Virus record (IMG/VR): IMGVR_UViG_3300030107_004154
Location: 1 to 60,773 of that record
Length of the DNA stretch: 60,773 nt
Reading direction: 5' to 3' (one strand)
Source: a virus
Part shown: one piece after another, positions 50,811 to 60,202 of the stretch
Layout of the letters: each line of letters opens with the position of its first letter
Numbering within the stretch: the stretch's first letter is position 1
Translations under genes and position numbers: made by a program
Notes under the pieces: generated by a model
What the model saw: only the letters and a program-made list of their open reading frames with translations
Told to the model about the DNA's origin: nothing
The model's database searches: none

Positions 50811-52587
50811 TTTTGAAACTTACTATGACGTACAGCTTTCTTTGACAAAAATGTCTACAGTGCAATACGTAAATCACTCAGATTTTAAAGTGTGGGGCGT
50901 AGGAATAAAGGTAGAAGATAATGAAACCGAATGGTATAACGAGGAAGAAACCCCGGCCATTTTAGAGCAAATCGATTGGGATAATACAGCCCTGGTTTGC
51001 CATAATACATTATTTGACGCTTATATTCTTACACAATACTTCGGGTATAAACCAGCGTATTATTATGATACAGCGGCAATGAGTCGTGGTTTGTACCCGA
51101 ACATGTCTGCAGCTCTAAAGAACTGTGTGAAACGTGAATTTCCTAACGATGAAACTATGCGTAAAGGAGAGGAACTTGTTAATGCTAAAGGCGTGCGAGA
51201 TTTAGATCCTGAGCTTGACGCACAGATCGGTGGGTATTGTATCCAGGACGTGGACTTGACGTACGCATTATTCCAAAGATATATGACCAACTACCCGGAC
51301 AAAGAGTTAGATCTCATCGATCTTACCGTACGAATGTTTGTTGAACCTAGATTAATGTTGGACCGTGGTCTATTGTCCGCTTATAAAGAAGAAATGGTAG
51401 CTCGAACACAAAAAGCTATCCAGGACTCCGGCATTACACGAGAAGTTTTAGCTTCACAAGTTAAGTTTAAAGAATATTTAGAATCTTTAGATATAGTTGT
51501 GCCTACTAAAAAGAGCCCTACTACTGGACAAATGATACCTGCTTTCGGTAAAAATGACCCGGGTTACCTTCAGATGTGTAACATGTATCCAGAACATAAC
51601 AACATATGGGAAGCTAGAGAGTTTGTTAAGTCTCGTATAGAAGAAACCAGAGCTCAGCGATTTATAGACTCAACTAATCCTGACGGTACCTTTAGTGTCC
51701 CGCTGCGTTATTATGCGGCACACACAGGACGCTTCGGGGGTGCTGATAAAATTAACTTACAAAACCTCCCCCGGGGTTCAAAATTACGTACGGCACTTAT
51801 GGCCCCTGAAGGACAGAAGTTATTTATTGCGGACTTATCTAATATTGAAGCTCGAATGCTTGCTTGGTTAGCTAAAGAAGCTGATTTACTTGACGCATTT
51901 GCTACAGGACGTGATGTGTACTGTGAATTTGCATCTCAGATATATGGTCGCACGATTACGAAAGAGAATAAATTAGAAAGATATGTCGGTAAAACAGCGA
52001 TCCTGGGGCTGGGGTACGGCATGGGACATGTTAAGTTCCAAGCCACACTGAAGACAGGATCCCCATCGGTAGATGTGTCCGACAGCGTTGCACAAAATAT
52101 TGTTATGCAATATAGAGGAATGTATCCAAACATACCATTACTCTGGTCAGGTATGAAAGACTGTTTATTTCAGATGATTAATCCTAGATCTATAGGAAAT
52201 ATGTATGGTCCATTAAAGATAAACTCTCGTGCCTTAGAATTACCTAATGGTATGGCTCTTAATTATCCTAATTTAAACTACGATAGAGGAGAGTTTATTT
52301 ATTCAACTGAAAAAGCTTACATACGTACACATGGACCTCGAGTTACAGAGAATGTCGTACAAGCCTTAGCTAGGCTGGTTATAACCGATCAAATGTTAGA
52401 CATACAAACACTACCACAGGTAGACATTGTAATGCAGGTTCACGATGAAATAATAGCTATTGGCTCTGATGTTGATTCAGATGCTACAATGGAACAAATA
52501 ATAGATATCATGCGTACTCCACCAGAATGGTGTTCAGATTTACCGCTTGATGCAGAAGGTGGAATTAGTCAAGTATATGACAAATAA
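50791..52587 (+). CDS. Family A DNA polymerase with 3'-5' exonuclease
   Basis: This 598-aa enzyme has an intact exonuclease (DFET; NTLFDA; YCIQDVDLT) and polymerase motifs A (FIADLSNIEARMLAW), B (RYVGKTAILGLGYGMG) and C (VMQVHDEI). It resembles the pol A of marine podoviruses. It is shorter than host Pol I because it has no 5' nuclease. It replicates the phage genome with the primase-helicase located two genes downstream. Confidence 0.94.
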   Translation: MQKIYLDFETYYDVQLSLTKMSTVQYVNHSDFKVWGVGIKVEDNETEWYNEEETPAILEQIDWDNTALVCHNTLFDAYILTQYFGYKPAYYYDTAAMSRGLYPNMSAALKNCVKREFPNDETMRKGEELVNAKGVRDLDPELDAQIGGYCIQDVDLTYALFQRYMTNYPDKELDLIDLTVRMFVEPRLMLDRGLLSAYKEEMVARTQKAIQDSGITREVLASQVKFKEYLESLDIVVPTKKSPTTGQMIPAFGKNDPGYLQMCNMYPEHNNIWEAREFVKSRIEETRAQRFIDSTNPDGTFSVPLRYYAAHTGRFGGADKINLQNLPRGSKLRTALMAPEGQKLFIADLSNIEARMLAWLAKEADLLDAFATGRDVYCEFASQIYGRTITKENKLERYVGKTAILGLGYGMGHVKFQATLKTGSPSVDVSDSVAQNIVMQYRGMYPNIPLLWSGMKDCLFQMINPRSIGNMYGPLKINSRALELPNGMALNYPNLNYDRGEFIYSTEKAYIRTHGPRVTENVVQALARLVITDQMLDIQTLPQVDIVMQVHDEIIAIGSDVDSDATMEQIIDIMRTPPEWCSDLPLDAEGGISQVYDK

Positions 52588-52771
52588 AAATTTAATACTT
52601 ACAAGAAAAAAAGGTAATAAGGTTTACGTACATGATGGGGCTGAAGTAGTCTGTGTAGTAACCGTAACTGATATATCAACTAGTCAAGTAAAGTTAGGAT
52701 TTGAAGCAAGTTCTAATATTAAAATCGACAGAGAAGAAGTGTTTAATGCTAAAATTAATAAGGAGGAATAA
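52577..52771 (+). CDS. csrA: CsrA-family translational regulator
   Basis: The protein has about 64 aa from the ATG at 52577 (MTNKNLILTRKKGN). The text matches CsrA: LILTRKKG, a middle beta region (VVTVTDISTSQVKLGFEA) and the IKIDREEVF C-terminal strand-helix. CsrA dimers bind GGA in mRNA leaders and change translation or stability. It lies between polymerase and primase genes. A phage CsrA could rewire host metabolism or time its own genes. The sequence lacks no obvious core residue (RKKG at N-term, REE at C-term). Confidence 0.85.
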   Translation: MTNKNLILTRKKGNKVYVHDGAEVVCVVTVTDISTSQVKLGFEASSNIKIDREEVFNAKINKEE

Positions 52772-55260
52772 TGGAAGTAGTATTTTTATCTGCTAAGAAA
52801 AGGCTTAGCAAAGAGATTACAGCAGATGGTACAAAGCCATATCCTTTAATTAAAAACTTCACTTCTAGCCATTTTGATATAACTCCAGATAAAAAAGGTC
52901 TTAATAAACTATATAAATTACTTACAGAACAAGCAGAAGCCGGTGCATGTTTACACAAAGGGGGACTAAAGCAGCCCCTACAAGATGAACCTAGGGCATT
53001 TATGTCCGATAGAAATGCAACTACTGAGTTATTAGTCCTTGATATAGATGGTCTCCGTACAATTCCAGGAGAGGATCTTCAGGCCATGGCCGATAAAATC
53101 GTGCTTCAACTACCTGAAGTATTTCATAATGTTTCATATATAGCGCAAGCAAGCGCATCCTTAGGTATAAAGAAAGGACAGGTGTCTATGCATCTGTTCT
53201 TTCTTATGGACATGCCCGTACATCCGAAGACTCTAAAGGACTACCTACGTATGCTTAATTACCAAAGTGAATTCCTTGCAGAACAAATTACATTGTCAGC
53301 AAATGGCCAAAGTCTTTCGTACATATTAGACCCATCAGTTGCAGATAACAGTAAATTAATATACATAGCACCACCTAAATTTGATGGTGTAGAAGATCCC
53401 TATCCGAAAGGTAGATTTATTAAAGTTGACCGTGGTTCGCCAATCTTGGAAATCTCCTCATCTTTAATTGGCGTAAATCCAGAGAAAGTTCACTCTCTAG
53501 GTTTACATATTAAAGATAACTTAAGAAAGAAAAATAATCTTCCTAAGAAAACAGGAAAGGTATCTACGGTCAACGTTTCTGGTGAAATGCAAGAAGTACT
53601 ACAAAACCCAGACAAGATGACTATCCAGATCTCACGGGTGTCCGAACCTTTTGTTAACTGTAATGTTAATGGGGGAGACAGTGGAGCATATTATTTTTTA
53701 CTCACTAACCCCCATTACATGTTTAATTTTAAGGGTGAACCTGTATGGGAAATAGAAAAAGCAGATCCAGATTTTTATAAAAGTATTTTTGAAATATTTG
53801 CAGACAAAATAGATGCAGATACTAAAAAGAAACCTTTAGTACTTAGAGATTTTTACACAGACACATATTACAACGGAGTATTTGATGAAACAAAACAACA
53901 ATTTAGTGATGAATATCCTCTCACACCAACAAACAAAAGCTCAGTCAACGACTTTCTCAAATCACATGGGCGTCCTAGTATGGATTTTGTTCCTGATGCC
54001 AGGGTCATTTTTGATCCTTCTTCTGATAAAGGCGTACAACTGGATGAGGTCCCTTACTACGTAAACTTGTTTCGTCGTACATCTTATATGCTGCAGGCAG
54101 AAAAGAATGTAAAAGAACTTTCGTACGGTGAGGCCATTCAGATCCAGAAAGTTGCACCGAATTTTCATAAATTAGTTATGCATATACTTGGAAATGGTAA
54201 ACCAGAGTTTGAGCATTTTATAAATTGGTTAGCTTATATTTATCAAAATAAACGTAAAGCTATGACAGCATGGATTTTTACAGGTATACCAGGTACTGGT
54301 AAAGGGTTGTTTGTTCACAAAGTTCTAAAACCCTTATTTGGAGAACTGCAAACTCCTATGCGTTCATTAGAAAACATAGAAGAACAGTTTAATTTGTATA
54401 TGCGAACAGCCCTTTTCCTTATAGTTGATGAGTTTCGTATGGCAGACTCAGGACATGTAGGTAAAATGGCCGATAAATTAAAGCACCAAATTACAGAGCC
54501 TACTTTAACTATTAGAGCTATGCGTACAAACCAAATAGAGCTGCCATCTTTTACGAACTTTATCTTCTTAACTAATAGAGCAGACGCAGTAAAAATTGAA
54601 GATTCAGATAGAAGATATAATGTAGCCCCTAGACAAGAACAAAAGATTGAACAAGTACACCCAGAACTCTTGGAGAATTTATCCGCACTTGAAAAAGAGT
54701 TATATATTATATCTGGTGTATTAGAGAAGTTTAAAGTAGATGCACGTATGGCTCATACAGCTCTAGAAAATGACGCGAAGAAAGAAATGAAAGAAGTATC
54801 TATGTCTATACTTGAAGAATTTGCAAATGCAATACGTATAAGAAATCTTGAATATTTTACAGAGATATTAGATATACCTCTTACAAATACTTTTGATGCT
54901 GGCGGAATTAGCACGGCACAAAGATATGTAAAAGAATGGATAGCGACTATGGGACATGAAACAATCATACCTTTATCTCATTTTAAAGTTGTATATGACG
55001 TTATGACTGATAGCAGAAATACACTATCTCAAAGAGATTTTTCTAAACGTATGACACGTTTAAATATTAAGACAGCGCGTAAGCGTATTAGTAAAGACCG
55101 TTCAGCTGGTATCCCTAGAGGGGTTGTCTTAACATGGAAATTAGACAATAATGTCCGTAAAGAACTAATAAGTGAACATTTTGACGAAAGGGATTTAATA
55201 CTATTAGATAATGGAGAATCTGACACAACCCAATCGTCCAGACCTAATCTCAACGGTTGA
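52771..55260 (+). CDS. Primase-helicase (AEP/DUF5906-like)
   Basis: This 829-aa protein has a primase-type N-terminal part with LLVLDIDGLRTIPGEDL and a His-containing region (VSMHLFFLMDMPVHP), and a helicase part with Walker A TGIPGTGKGLF (near residue 505) and Walker B FLIVDEF (near 549) as in DUF5906/SF3 phage helicases. It should prime and unwind DNA for the pol A enzyme. It starts in the ATG overlap region after csrA. Confidence 0.8.
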   Translation: MEVVFLSAKKRLSKEITADGTKPYPLIKNFTSSHFDITPDKKGLNKLYKLLTEQAEAGACLHKGGLKQPLQDEPRAFMSDRNATTELLVLDIDGLRTIPGEDLQAMADKIVLQLPEVFHNVSYIAQASASLGIKKGQVSMHLFFLMDMPVHPKTLKDYLRMLNYQSEFLAEQITLSANGQSLSYILDPSVADNSKLIYIAPPKFDGVEDPYPKGRFIKVDRGSPILEISSSLIGVNPEKVHSLGLHIKDNLRKKNNLPKKTGKVSTVNVSGEMQEVLQNPDKMTIQISRVSEPFVNCNVNGGDSGAYYFLLTNPHYMFNFKGEPVWEIEKADPDFYKSIFEIFADKIDADTKKKPLVLRDFYTDTYYNGVFDETKQQFSDEYPLTPTNKSSVNDFLKSHGRPSMDFVPDARVIFDPSSDKGVQLDEVPYYVNLFRRTSYMLQAEKNVKELSYGEAIQIQKVAPNFHKLVMHILGNGKPEFEHFINWLAYIYQNKRKAMTAWIFTGIPGTGKGLFVHKVLKPLFGELQTPMRSLENIEEQFNLYMRTALFLIVDEFRMADSGHVGKMADKLKHQITEPTLTIRAMRTNQIELPSFTNFIFLTNRADAVKIEDSDRRYNVAPRQEQKIEQVHPELLENLSALEKELYIISGVLEKFKVDARMAHTALENDAKKEMKEVSMSILEEFANAIRIRNLEYFTEILDIPLTNTFDAGGISTAQRYVKEWIATMGHETIIPLSHFKVVYDVMTDSRNTLSQRDFSKRMTRLNIKTARKRISKDRSAGIPRGVVLTWKLDNNVRKELISEHFDERDLILLDNGESDTTQSSRPNLNG

Positions 55261-55966
55261 GGTCACGGAGGATCTAGAACTGGGATTAATTCCAGCTTGG
55301 AGCTATTCGGCCTTAAAAACCTACGAATCTTGTGCATATCGTTCTTATATAGCTAAAGTCAAAAAGGTCCCTGAAGACTTCGGACCAGCCGCAGCCCGTG
55401 GAACGGAGATCCACAACGAAGCTGAACATTATGTAGATGGTACTTTAGGTGACTTGCCCCAAACTTTAAGTAAATTTACAGACAAGTTCCAGGAACTGAA
55501 GGACTTGTACGAAGAAGCAAAAGTAGAACTTGAAGGTGAATGGGGTTTTACACGAGATTGGGAGCCGTGCGGATGGATGGAGCCTGGGGTTTGGGGACGA
55601 ATAAAATTAGATGCTTTTGTTAATGAAACAGAAACTTCAGCAAGAGTCATTGATTATAAAACTGGTAAGCAATTCGGTAATGAAATTGCTCACAGCCAAC
55701 AAGCACTTATTTACGCAATTGGTAGTTTTTTCAGATATCCAGATTTAGAAATAGCAAAAACAGAATTATGGTATTTAGACCATGGTACTACAATGGAGCA
55801 AGTCTATACGCGAGATGAAGCTATGGTATTTATGCCTAAACTACATGATCGAGCTATAAATATGACTACTGCTACTAAATTTCCACCGAACCCAAGTACA
55901 TATGCATGTAAATGGTGTTCATATGGAAAAGGCCCTGATCCTTATTGTGAATGGGCTATAAAGTAG
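55211..55966 (+). CDS. Cas4/RecB-like PD-(D/E)XK nuclease
   Basis: This 251-aa protein has SYSALKTYESCAYRSY, then AARGTEIHNEAE, the catalytic GRIKLDAFV...VIDYKTG block and a C-terminal cysteine cluster (YACKWCSYGKGPDPYC), which matches the Cas4/AddB-like nuclease family with possible iron-sulphur cluster. It may process DNA ends in recombination. It overlaps the primase gene by 50 bases. Confidence 0.88.
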   Translation: MENLTQPNRPDLISTVEVTEDLELGLIPAWSYSALKTYESCAYRSYIAKVKKVPEDFGPAAARGTEIHNEAEHYVDGTLGDLPQTLSKFTDKFQELKDLYEEAKVELEGEWGFTRDWEPCGWMEPGVWGRIKLDAFVNETETSARVIDYKTGKQFGNEIAHSQQALIYAIGSFFRYPDLEIAKTELWYLDHGTTMEQVYTRDEAMVFMPKLHDRAINMTTATKFPPNPSTYACKWCSYGKGPDPYCEWAIK

Positions 55967-56013
55967 TATAATACTTATATCAGTATTTAAAACAAATAAC
56001 ACAAAATACTGAT
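55945..56013 (+). promoter_or_regulatory. Candidate sigma-70 promoter with stem-loop leader
   Basis: TTGTGA (55945-55950) and TATAAT (55967-55972) with a 16-base spacer. A perfect 10-base stem ATCAGTATTT/AAATACTGAT (55979-55988 and 56004-56013) follows in the transcript, just before the helicase ribosome site GGAG. An extra promoter for the helicase gene is likely. Confidence 0.6.
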
Positions 56014-56029
56014 CGACGGAGAATGAAAC

Positions 56030-57379
56030 ATGAACGAGATGAATAGCATCCCTGCGCCTTATGCGCATCAACAAACAACCACAGATTTCATTGTATCTAA
56101 CCCTAGATGTTTAGTAACATCTGACCCAGGTACTGGTAAAACACGTGCAGTCTTAGACGCACATGCTATACTTGGAGGTAAGACATTAGTCTTAGCGCCA
56201 CTTTCTATCTTAGAAGCGGCGTGGGTTGAAGACATAAACAAGTTTCAACCTGGTATTAAATATGGAGTAGCTTATGCCAAAAACAGAAAACAAATATTTG
56301 AAGATGATCAAATCGAAATGGTCATTACTAATTTCGAAGCCGTTAACTTTTTACAAAAAAATCCACACTTACTTAGTGGGTTTACTACAATCGTCATTGA
56401 CGAGTTTACCGCTTTTAAAAATAGAGAAGCAAAAAGATCCAAAAATCTTAAACAAATTATCCCATGCTTTACTAATAGGGTTGCCATGTCTGGTACTCCT
56501 AATAGTAATACTATTCTAGATATCTGGCACCCCGTGTTCCTAGTGGACGGCGGGGCTCGTCTCGGTACACGTTTTTATTCATTTCGTCATCAAGTATGCA
56601 CACCTAAGTTTAATGGGTTTGCAAATGAATGGATTGATAAACCAGGTATAGAAGAAGCTGTAGCTAATAAACTCTCTGATATTTCTATACGTTATGCATT
56701 ATCTGAATGTATAGATCTACCAGATAATATTGTACGAACAGTAAATACTAGCTTAACTCCTAAAGTACAAAAACAGTACGAGCTTCTTGCAGACGAATCA
56801 GTTTTATATACAAAATCTGGTACTGTTAACGCAGTTAATGCTGGAGCACGAGTTAAAAAGCTGCTACAGCTTGTTACCGGGGCAGTGTACGACGAGGAAA
56901 GCAATGTTAACTTCATCCACCAAGAAAGGTATGACATTGTAATGACTCTTGTTTCACAACGTGCACATTCCCTGGTAGCCTTTAATTGGAAACATGAAAG
57001 AGAAGCCTTATGCGCACTTGCTGAAAAAGAGGGAATTTCGTACGAAGTTATCGATGGTTCGGTCCCTGCTGAGAAGAGAAAAGATATAGTCGCACGATTT
57101 CAAGCAGGACATTTTCGTGTTCTATTTTGCCATCCCCAGTCTGCTTCACATGGTTTAACTTTAACGAAAGCAACAACCACTATTTGGTGTTCACCTACAT
57201 ATAACGCTGAACATTTTCAACAATTTAATCAACGTATTTATAGAGCAGGTCAAACAGAAAAAACCGAAACTATACTTATACAAGCTAGGGATACCTGGGA
57301 ACCGCACGTATATAAAAAGCTAAACGGTAAATTAGGAAAAATGGAAAACTTATTAAATATTCTTACGGAGATAAGATAA
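56030..57379 (+). CDS. SNF2-type DNA helicase
   Basis: This 449-aa superfamily 2 helicase has Walker A SDPGTGKT (about 31-38), motif II VIDEFTAFKN (about 121), the MSGTP motif and QRIYRAGQTEKT (motif VI, near 400). It remodels DNA or translocates on it, likely for replication or recombination. Similar DEXD helicases are common in T7-like and other podoviruses. Confidence 0.9.
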   Translation: MNEMNSIPAPYAHQQTTTDFIVSNPRCLVTSDPGTGKTRAVLDAHAILGGKTLVLAPLSILEAAWVEDINKFQPGIKYGVAYAKNRKQIFEDDQIEMVITNFEAVNFLQKNPHLLSGFTTIVIDEFTAFKNREAKRSKNLKQIIPCFTNRVAMSGTPNSNTILDIWHPVFLVDGGARLGTRFYSFRHQVCTPKFNGFANEWIDKPGIEEAVANKLSDISIRYALSECIDLPDNIVRTVNTSLTPKVQKQYELLADESVLYTKSGTVNAVNAGARVKKLLQLVTGAVYDEESNVNFIHQERYDIVMTLVSQRAHSLVAFNWKHEREALCALAEKEGISYEVIDGSVPAEKRKDIVARFQAGHFRVLFCHPQSASHGLTLTKATTTIWCSPTYNAEHFQQFNQRIYRAGQTEKTETILIQARDTWEPHVYKKLNGKLGKMENLLNILTEIR

Positions 57380-57381
57380 AA

Positions 57382-57786
57382 ATGAAAATAGGGTTTACAT
57401 GTGGAGCTTTTGATTTATTGCATGCTGGGCATGTAGTTATGTTTAAAGAAACAAAAAAACATTGTGATTATCTTATTGTGGGATTGCAGACCAATCCTAA
57501 TTTAGATAGGCCAAATAAAAATATACCAGTTCAATCTATGTATGAAAGGTATATACAACTAGACGCAATTAAGTACATAAATGAAATTATTCCTTATGAT
57601 ACTGAACAAAGTTTAGAAGACTTATTACAATCAACTTCAATAGATATTAGATTTATTGGAGAAGACTATAAAGACAGAAGCTTTACAGGTGATTATCTAT
57701 CTATACCTTTGCATTACACTAGTAGAAAACATTCCTTTTCCACTAGTGGATTGCGTATAAAAATAATGGAGGAAAAAAATGACTAA
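57382..57786 (+). CDS. Cytidylyltransferase-like nucleotidyltransferase
   Basis: This 134-aa protein has the HxGH motif (LLHAGH, residues 14-17) after FTCGAFD, and the STSGLR motif near its end, a full minimal nucleotidyltransferase like TagD or RfaE. It joins CTP to an alcohol phosphate such as glycerol phosphate in known relatives. In this phage, possible roles include a precursor for surface or virion sugar modification. Its neighbours are replication genes. Confidence 0.85.
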   Translation: MKIGFTCGAFDLLHAGHVVMFKETKKHCDYLIVGLQTNPNLDRPNKNIPVQSMYERYIQLDAIKYINEIIPYDTEQSLEDLLQSTSIDIRFIGEDYKDRSFTGDYLSIPLHYTSRKHSFSTSGLRIKIMEEKND

Positions 57787-58045
57787 AGAAATTAAATGCG
57801 ATTCTTGTGATACAGATTTAACACAAGAAGAAATAGCACATGACGCACTTTATAGTGCTTTACATGGAGTTATGGCTCTTGCTGCTTTAACTAAACTACC
57901 AGTTGCTCATACTATTCATGTAGCTCTTGATTATTTTATGGAACAATCTTATGAATGCGCTCCAGATAATGAAGGCGCTGAAGATATGATTATTGAAACA
58001 TTTAACCGAAAAAAGGAGGAAAAAAATGGACCAACAGTCAATTGA
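57779..58045 (+). CDS. Small CxxC protein
   Basis: This 88-aa protein has CDSCDT near the N-terminus and helical text after it. No family recognised. It overlaps the nucleotidyltransferase end and has a GGAGG-type site. Confidence 0.6.
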   Translation: MTKEIKCDSCDTDLTQEEIAHDALYSALHGVMALAALTKLPVAHTIHVALDYFMEQSYECAPDNEGAEDMIIETFNRKKEEKNGPTVN

Positions 58046-58412
58046 AATAAAAACTAGTGATCTTTTAACTGAACTTCATGCTACACGTGCCATTATTAGG
58101 GATGTGCAAGCACAAGAAAAAGATCTAAAAATGAAACAACGAGAACTTGAATCTCAGATTGCTATTAAATTACAGCAAGAAGGGATTGATAAAGTATCAA
58201 ATGATGTCTGTACGCTTTCTTTAAAAGCAGAAGTTGTACCAACTGTAGAAGATTGGGATCAATTTTTTGAATACTTAAAGGAGACTGGACAATTTGAACT
58301 TATGCAGAAGCGAATGTCTGCGACTGCATATAGAGAACTCATTGCTATGGGGGTTGATATTCCTGGAGTAAAGAGTACTGAGCTGACCCGAATTAATTTT
58401 AGGTCGCTTTAA
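58026..58412 (+). CDS. Coiled-coil protein upstream of SSB-like gene
   Basis: A 128-aa protein starting at 58026, which has AAGGAGG 7 bases upstream. It has a strong N-terminal coiled coil (ATRAIIRDVQAQEKDLKMKQ) and a helical C-terminus. It overlaps the CxxC gene. Likely a partner of the DNA-binding protein that follows. Confidence 0.65.
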   Translation: MDQQSIEIKTSDLLTELHATRAIIRDVQAQEKDLKMKQRELESQIAIKLQQEGIDKVSNDVCTLSLKAEVVPTVEDWDQFFEYLKETGQFELMQKRMSATAYRELIAMGVDIPGVKSTELTRINFRSL

Positions 58413-58441
58413 TATTAACGATGAAAAAAGGAGAACGTTCT

Positions 58442-59125
58442 ATGACTAATGATATTAGTATCGTCGCTACTGAGCTGCCTGCTCATGTTAAACAAGGCAG
58501 TGGTTTAGGTAATGAAAATGTTACCTCAGACCATTTACAAACGCCACGAATTAAACAGCTTCAACAGTTGTCTAATGAAGTGGATGAAAATCATAGTGAA
58601 TATATTGAAGGAGCCAAAGTTGGTGACTTCATAAACACTGTGACACATGAAAACTATGGAAAGGAACTTTATGTGGTTAATGTCCATTTTAGAGAAGAAT
58701 TCGTAGTTTGGGTAAAAAGAGAGAAAGGTGGAGGTCTAGTTGGCAGCTATCCTACAGAATCAGACGCTATTACAGCACTGAAAGACGCAGGTAAAGTTGT
58801 TGATGACCATGAAATCACACAGACTCAGACTCATACTCTATTAAGAGTTGATGAAAAGACTGGGGAAATCGCTGATATTCCTTTCTTGTTTGATTGCTCA
58901 TCTTCTAAGTTAAGAGTTTCACGTGAGTGGAATACTCAAATTATGAAGTTGGGTGGAGATCGTTTTGCATCTCTATGGAAGCTTGCTTCTGTACAGACAG
59001 CTAATAGAGCTGGACAGAAATTCATGAATATTTCTGTAAAGAATGTTGGTTGGCTTAAGGAAGAAGCATATAACTCAGCTAAAGCTTTTTTTCAAAGAAG
59101 CTTTGCTAGTAAAACTAGTTCCTAA
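58442..59125 (+). CDS. Probable ssDNA-binding-type protein
   Basis: About 227 aa from the ATG at 58442, which has GGAG eight bases upstream. The text (TPRIKQLQQLSNEVDENHSE, GAKVGDFINTVTHENYGKEL, SREWNTQIMKLGGDRFASLW) is typical of phage DNA-binding or recombination-module proteins, but a specific family is not certain. It lies in the replication operon. Alternative: a structural component of the recombination complex. Confidence 0.55.
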   Translation: MTNDISIVATELPAHVKQGSGLGNENVTSDHLQTPRIKQLQQLSNEVDENHSEYIEGAKVGDFINTVTHENYGKELYVVNVHFREEFVVWVKREKGGGLVGSYPTESDAITALKDAGKVVDDHEITQTQTHTLLRVDEKTGEIADIPFLFDCSSSKLRVSREWNTQIMKLGGDRFASLWKLASVQTANRAGQKFMNISVKNVGWLKEEAYNSAKAFFQRSFASKTSS

Positions 59126-59162
59126 CTTAATTAATTAAATTCGATATATAGGAATTAGTGTT

Positions 59163-59221
59163 CGTACAGGTGCGACATATACTGTCGCATCTATGTACGG
59201 ACTAGTGTTATACTTTCTATG
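59163..59221 (+). promoter_or_regulatory. Hairpin and candidate promoter before nuclease gene
   Basis: A perfect hairpin TGCGACA/TGTCGCA (59171-59189) is enclosed in CGTACA/TGTACG (59163-59199). A TATACT (59209-59214) lies eight bases before the GTG at 59221. With no ribosome site visible, the message may start leaderless. Confidence 0.45.
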
Positions 59222-59622
59222 TGCGCGAAAAGGAGTTCATAAATAAAGTCCATAAACAACTTCCTAAAGAAGTTTATAAGTGGAAGATCAATGATCCTTA
59301 CCACGGAGGTGTTTCGGATACTTACTACTCAGGTCCAGCCAATCATTGTTGGATCGAATACAAGTACAAAGAAGACTTGCCTGCAAAGCTTAGCTCTAAG
59401 ATTAAAATTAACTTATCTGAACAGCAGCGCATTTGGCTTACTCGCCAAAAAGATCATGGAGTCTTTACGTACGTAGTATTTGCATCTGGGAATCAAGTGT
59501 ACATAACCGAAGACTTTTCACTTTCGCATATAACGGTAGAACAATTTAATAAGGAAGCTATACCTTTTAAAGTATTTATAAAAGTATTAACTAATTTTTG
59601 TCTAGGAGAAAAAAATGACTGA
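59221..59622 (+). CDS. PD-(D/E)XK endonuclease (VRR-NUC/Holliday-type)
   Basis: This 133-aa protein has the nuclease text HGGVSDTYYSGP...WIEYKYK, the typical Asp, Glu-x-Lys set, and LSEQQRIWLTRQKDHGVFTY, as in small phage VRR-NUC/endonuclease I-like enzymes. It starts with GTG. It may resolve branched DNA. It overlaps the next gene. Confidence 0.75.
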   Translation: MREKEFINKVHKQLPKEVYKWKINDPYHGGVSDTYYSGPANHCWIEYKYKEDLPAKLSSKIKINLSEQQRIWLTRQKDHGVFTYVVFASGNQVYITEDFSLSHITVEQFNKEAIPFKVFIKVLTNFCLGEKND

Positions 59623-59875
59623 TTATGTAAACTCACCCCCACATTACAATAGTGGAAATATAGAATGTATTGATGCAATTGAAGAAAGTATGACTTCGGA
59701 TGCCTTTGAAGGTTACCTAAAAGGTAATATTCAAAAGTATGTTTGGCGTTATGAAAACAAAAAAGGCCTTCAAGACTTACTAAAAGCTGAATGGTACCTA
59801 AAAAGACTAATAAAAACGCTCGAAAAAGAAGAAACTTCGTCAGACGCCCGTACAGAGCCACCAAGCGCTTTTTAG
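59615..59875 (+). CDS. DUF3310 protein (T7 gp1.7-like)
   Basis: This 86-aa protein has the DUF3310 signature: SPPHYNSGNIECIDAIEES, FEGYLKGNIQKYVWRYENK and LLKAEWYLKRLI. DUF3310 forms part of the T7 gp1.7 nucleotide kinase and is common in phages. Last gene of the plus unit. Confidence 0.88.
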   Translation: MTDYVNSPPHYNSGNIECIDAIEESMTSDAFEGYLKGNIQKYVWRYENKKGLQDLLKAEWYLKRLIKTLEKEETSSDARTEPPSAF

Positions 59876-59920
59876 TATTTTTGGACTAATAGTATGCCTT
59901 AGTAGCAGAAAAGAGCTCTG

Positions 59921-59946
59921 CCGCCCTTTATAAAGGCCATTTTTAG
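59921..59946 (+). terminator. Possible terminator between convergent units
   Basis: GCCCTTT and AAAGGC form a short stem followed by ATTTTT. It lies between the plus-strand DUF3310 gene and the minus-strand HNH gene. Confidence 0.4.
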
Positions 59947-60200
59947 GCGTACTTAGATTTTTTGCCTGCCTTCTTATTTCTAGCATAAGATCGGTTAGAA
60001 GAAGCACTACGTATTTGTAAATTATCTGGACTTGAATCCATTGGGTTACCATTTCGATGATGAACATCACGTCCGTCCCCTTTTCGTACACGCCCATCTC
60101 TCATTGCTTGACGACGTGCTTTGTTTCTCATTGCTCGTCTTTTCTTTTGTGCTGGACTACCTTGATATCTATCGTATTCTTGTCTGTAATTTCTAGCCAT
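59943..60200 (-). CDS. HNH-type protein
   Basis: This 85-aa protein is very Arg/Lys-rich in its first half and has an HNH core (GDGRDVHHRNGNPMDSSPDN, then LQIRSASSNRSYARN). It may be a homing endonuclease remnant or a packaging cofactor. It starts 2 bases after the cyclase stop. Unlike other phages, it is not next to the terminase. Confidence 0.75.
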   Translation of the reverse strand: MARNYRQEYDRYQGSPAQKKRRAMRNKARRQAMRDGRVRKGDGRDVHHRNGNPMDSSPDNLQIRSASSNRSYARNKKAGKKSKYA

Positions 60201-60202
60201 AG

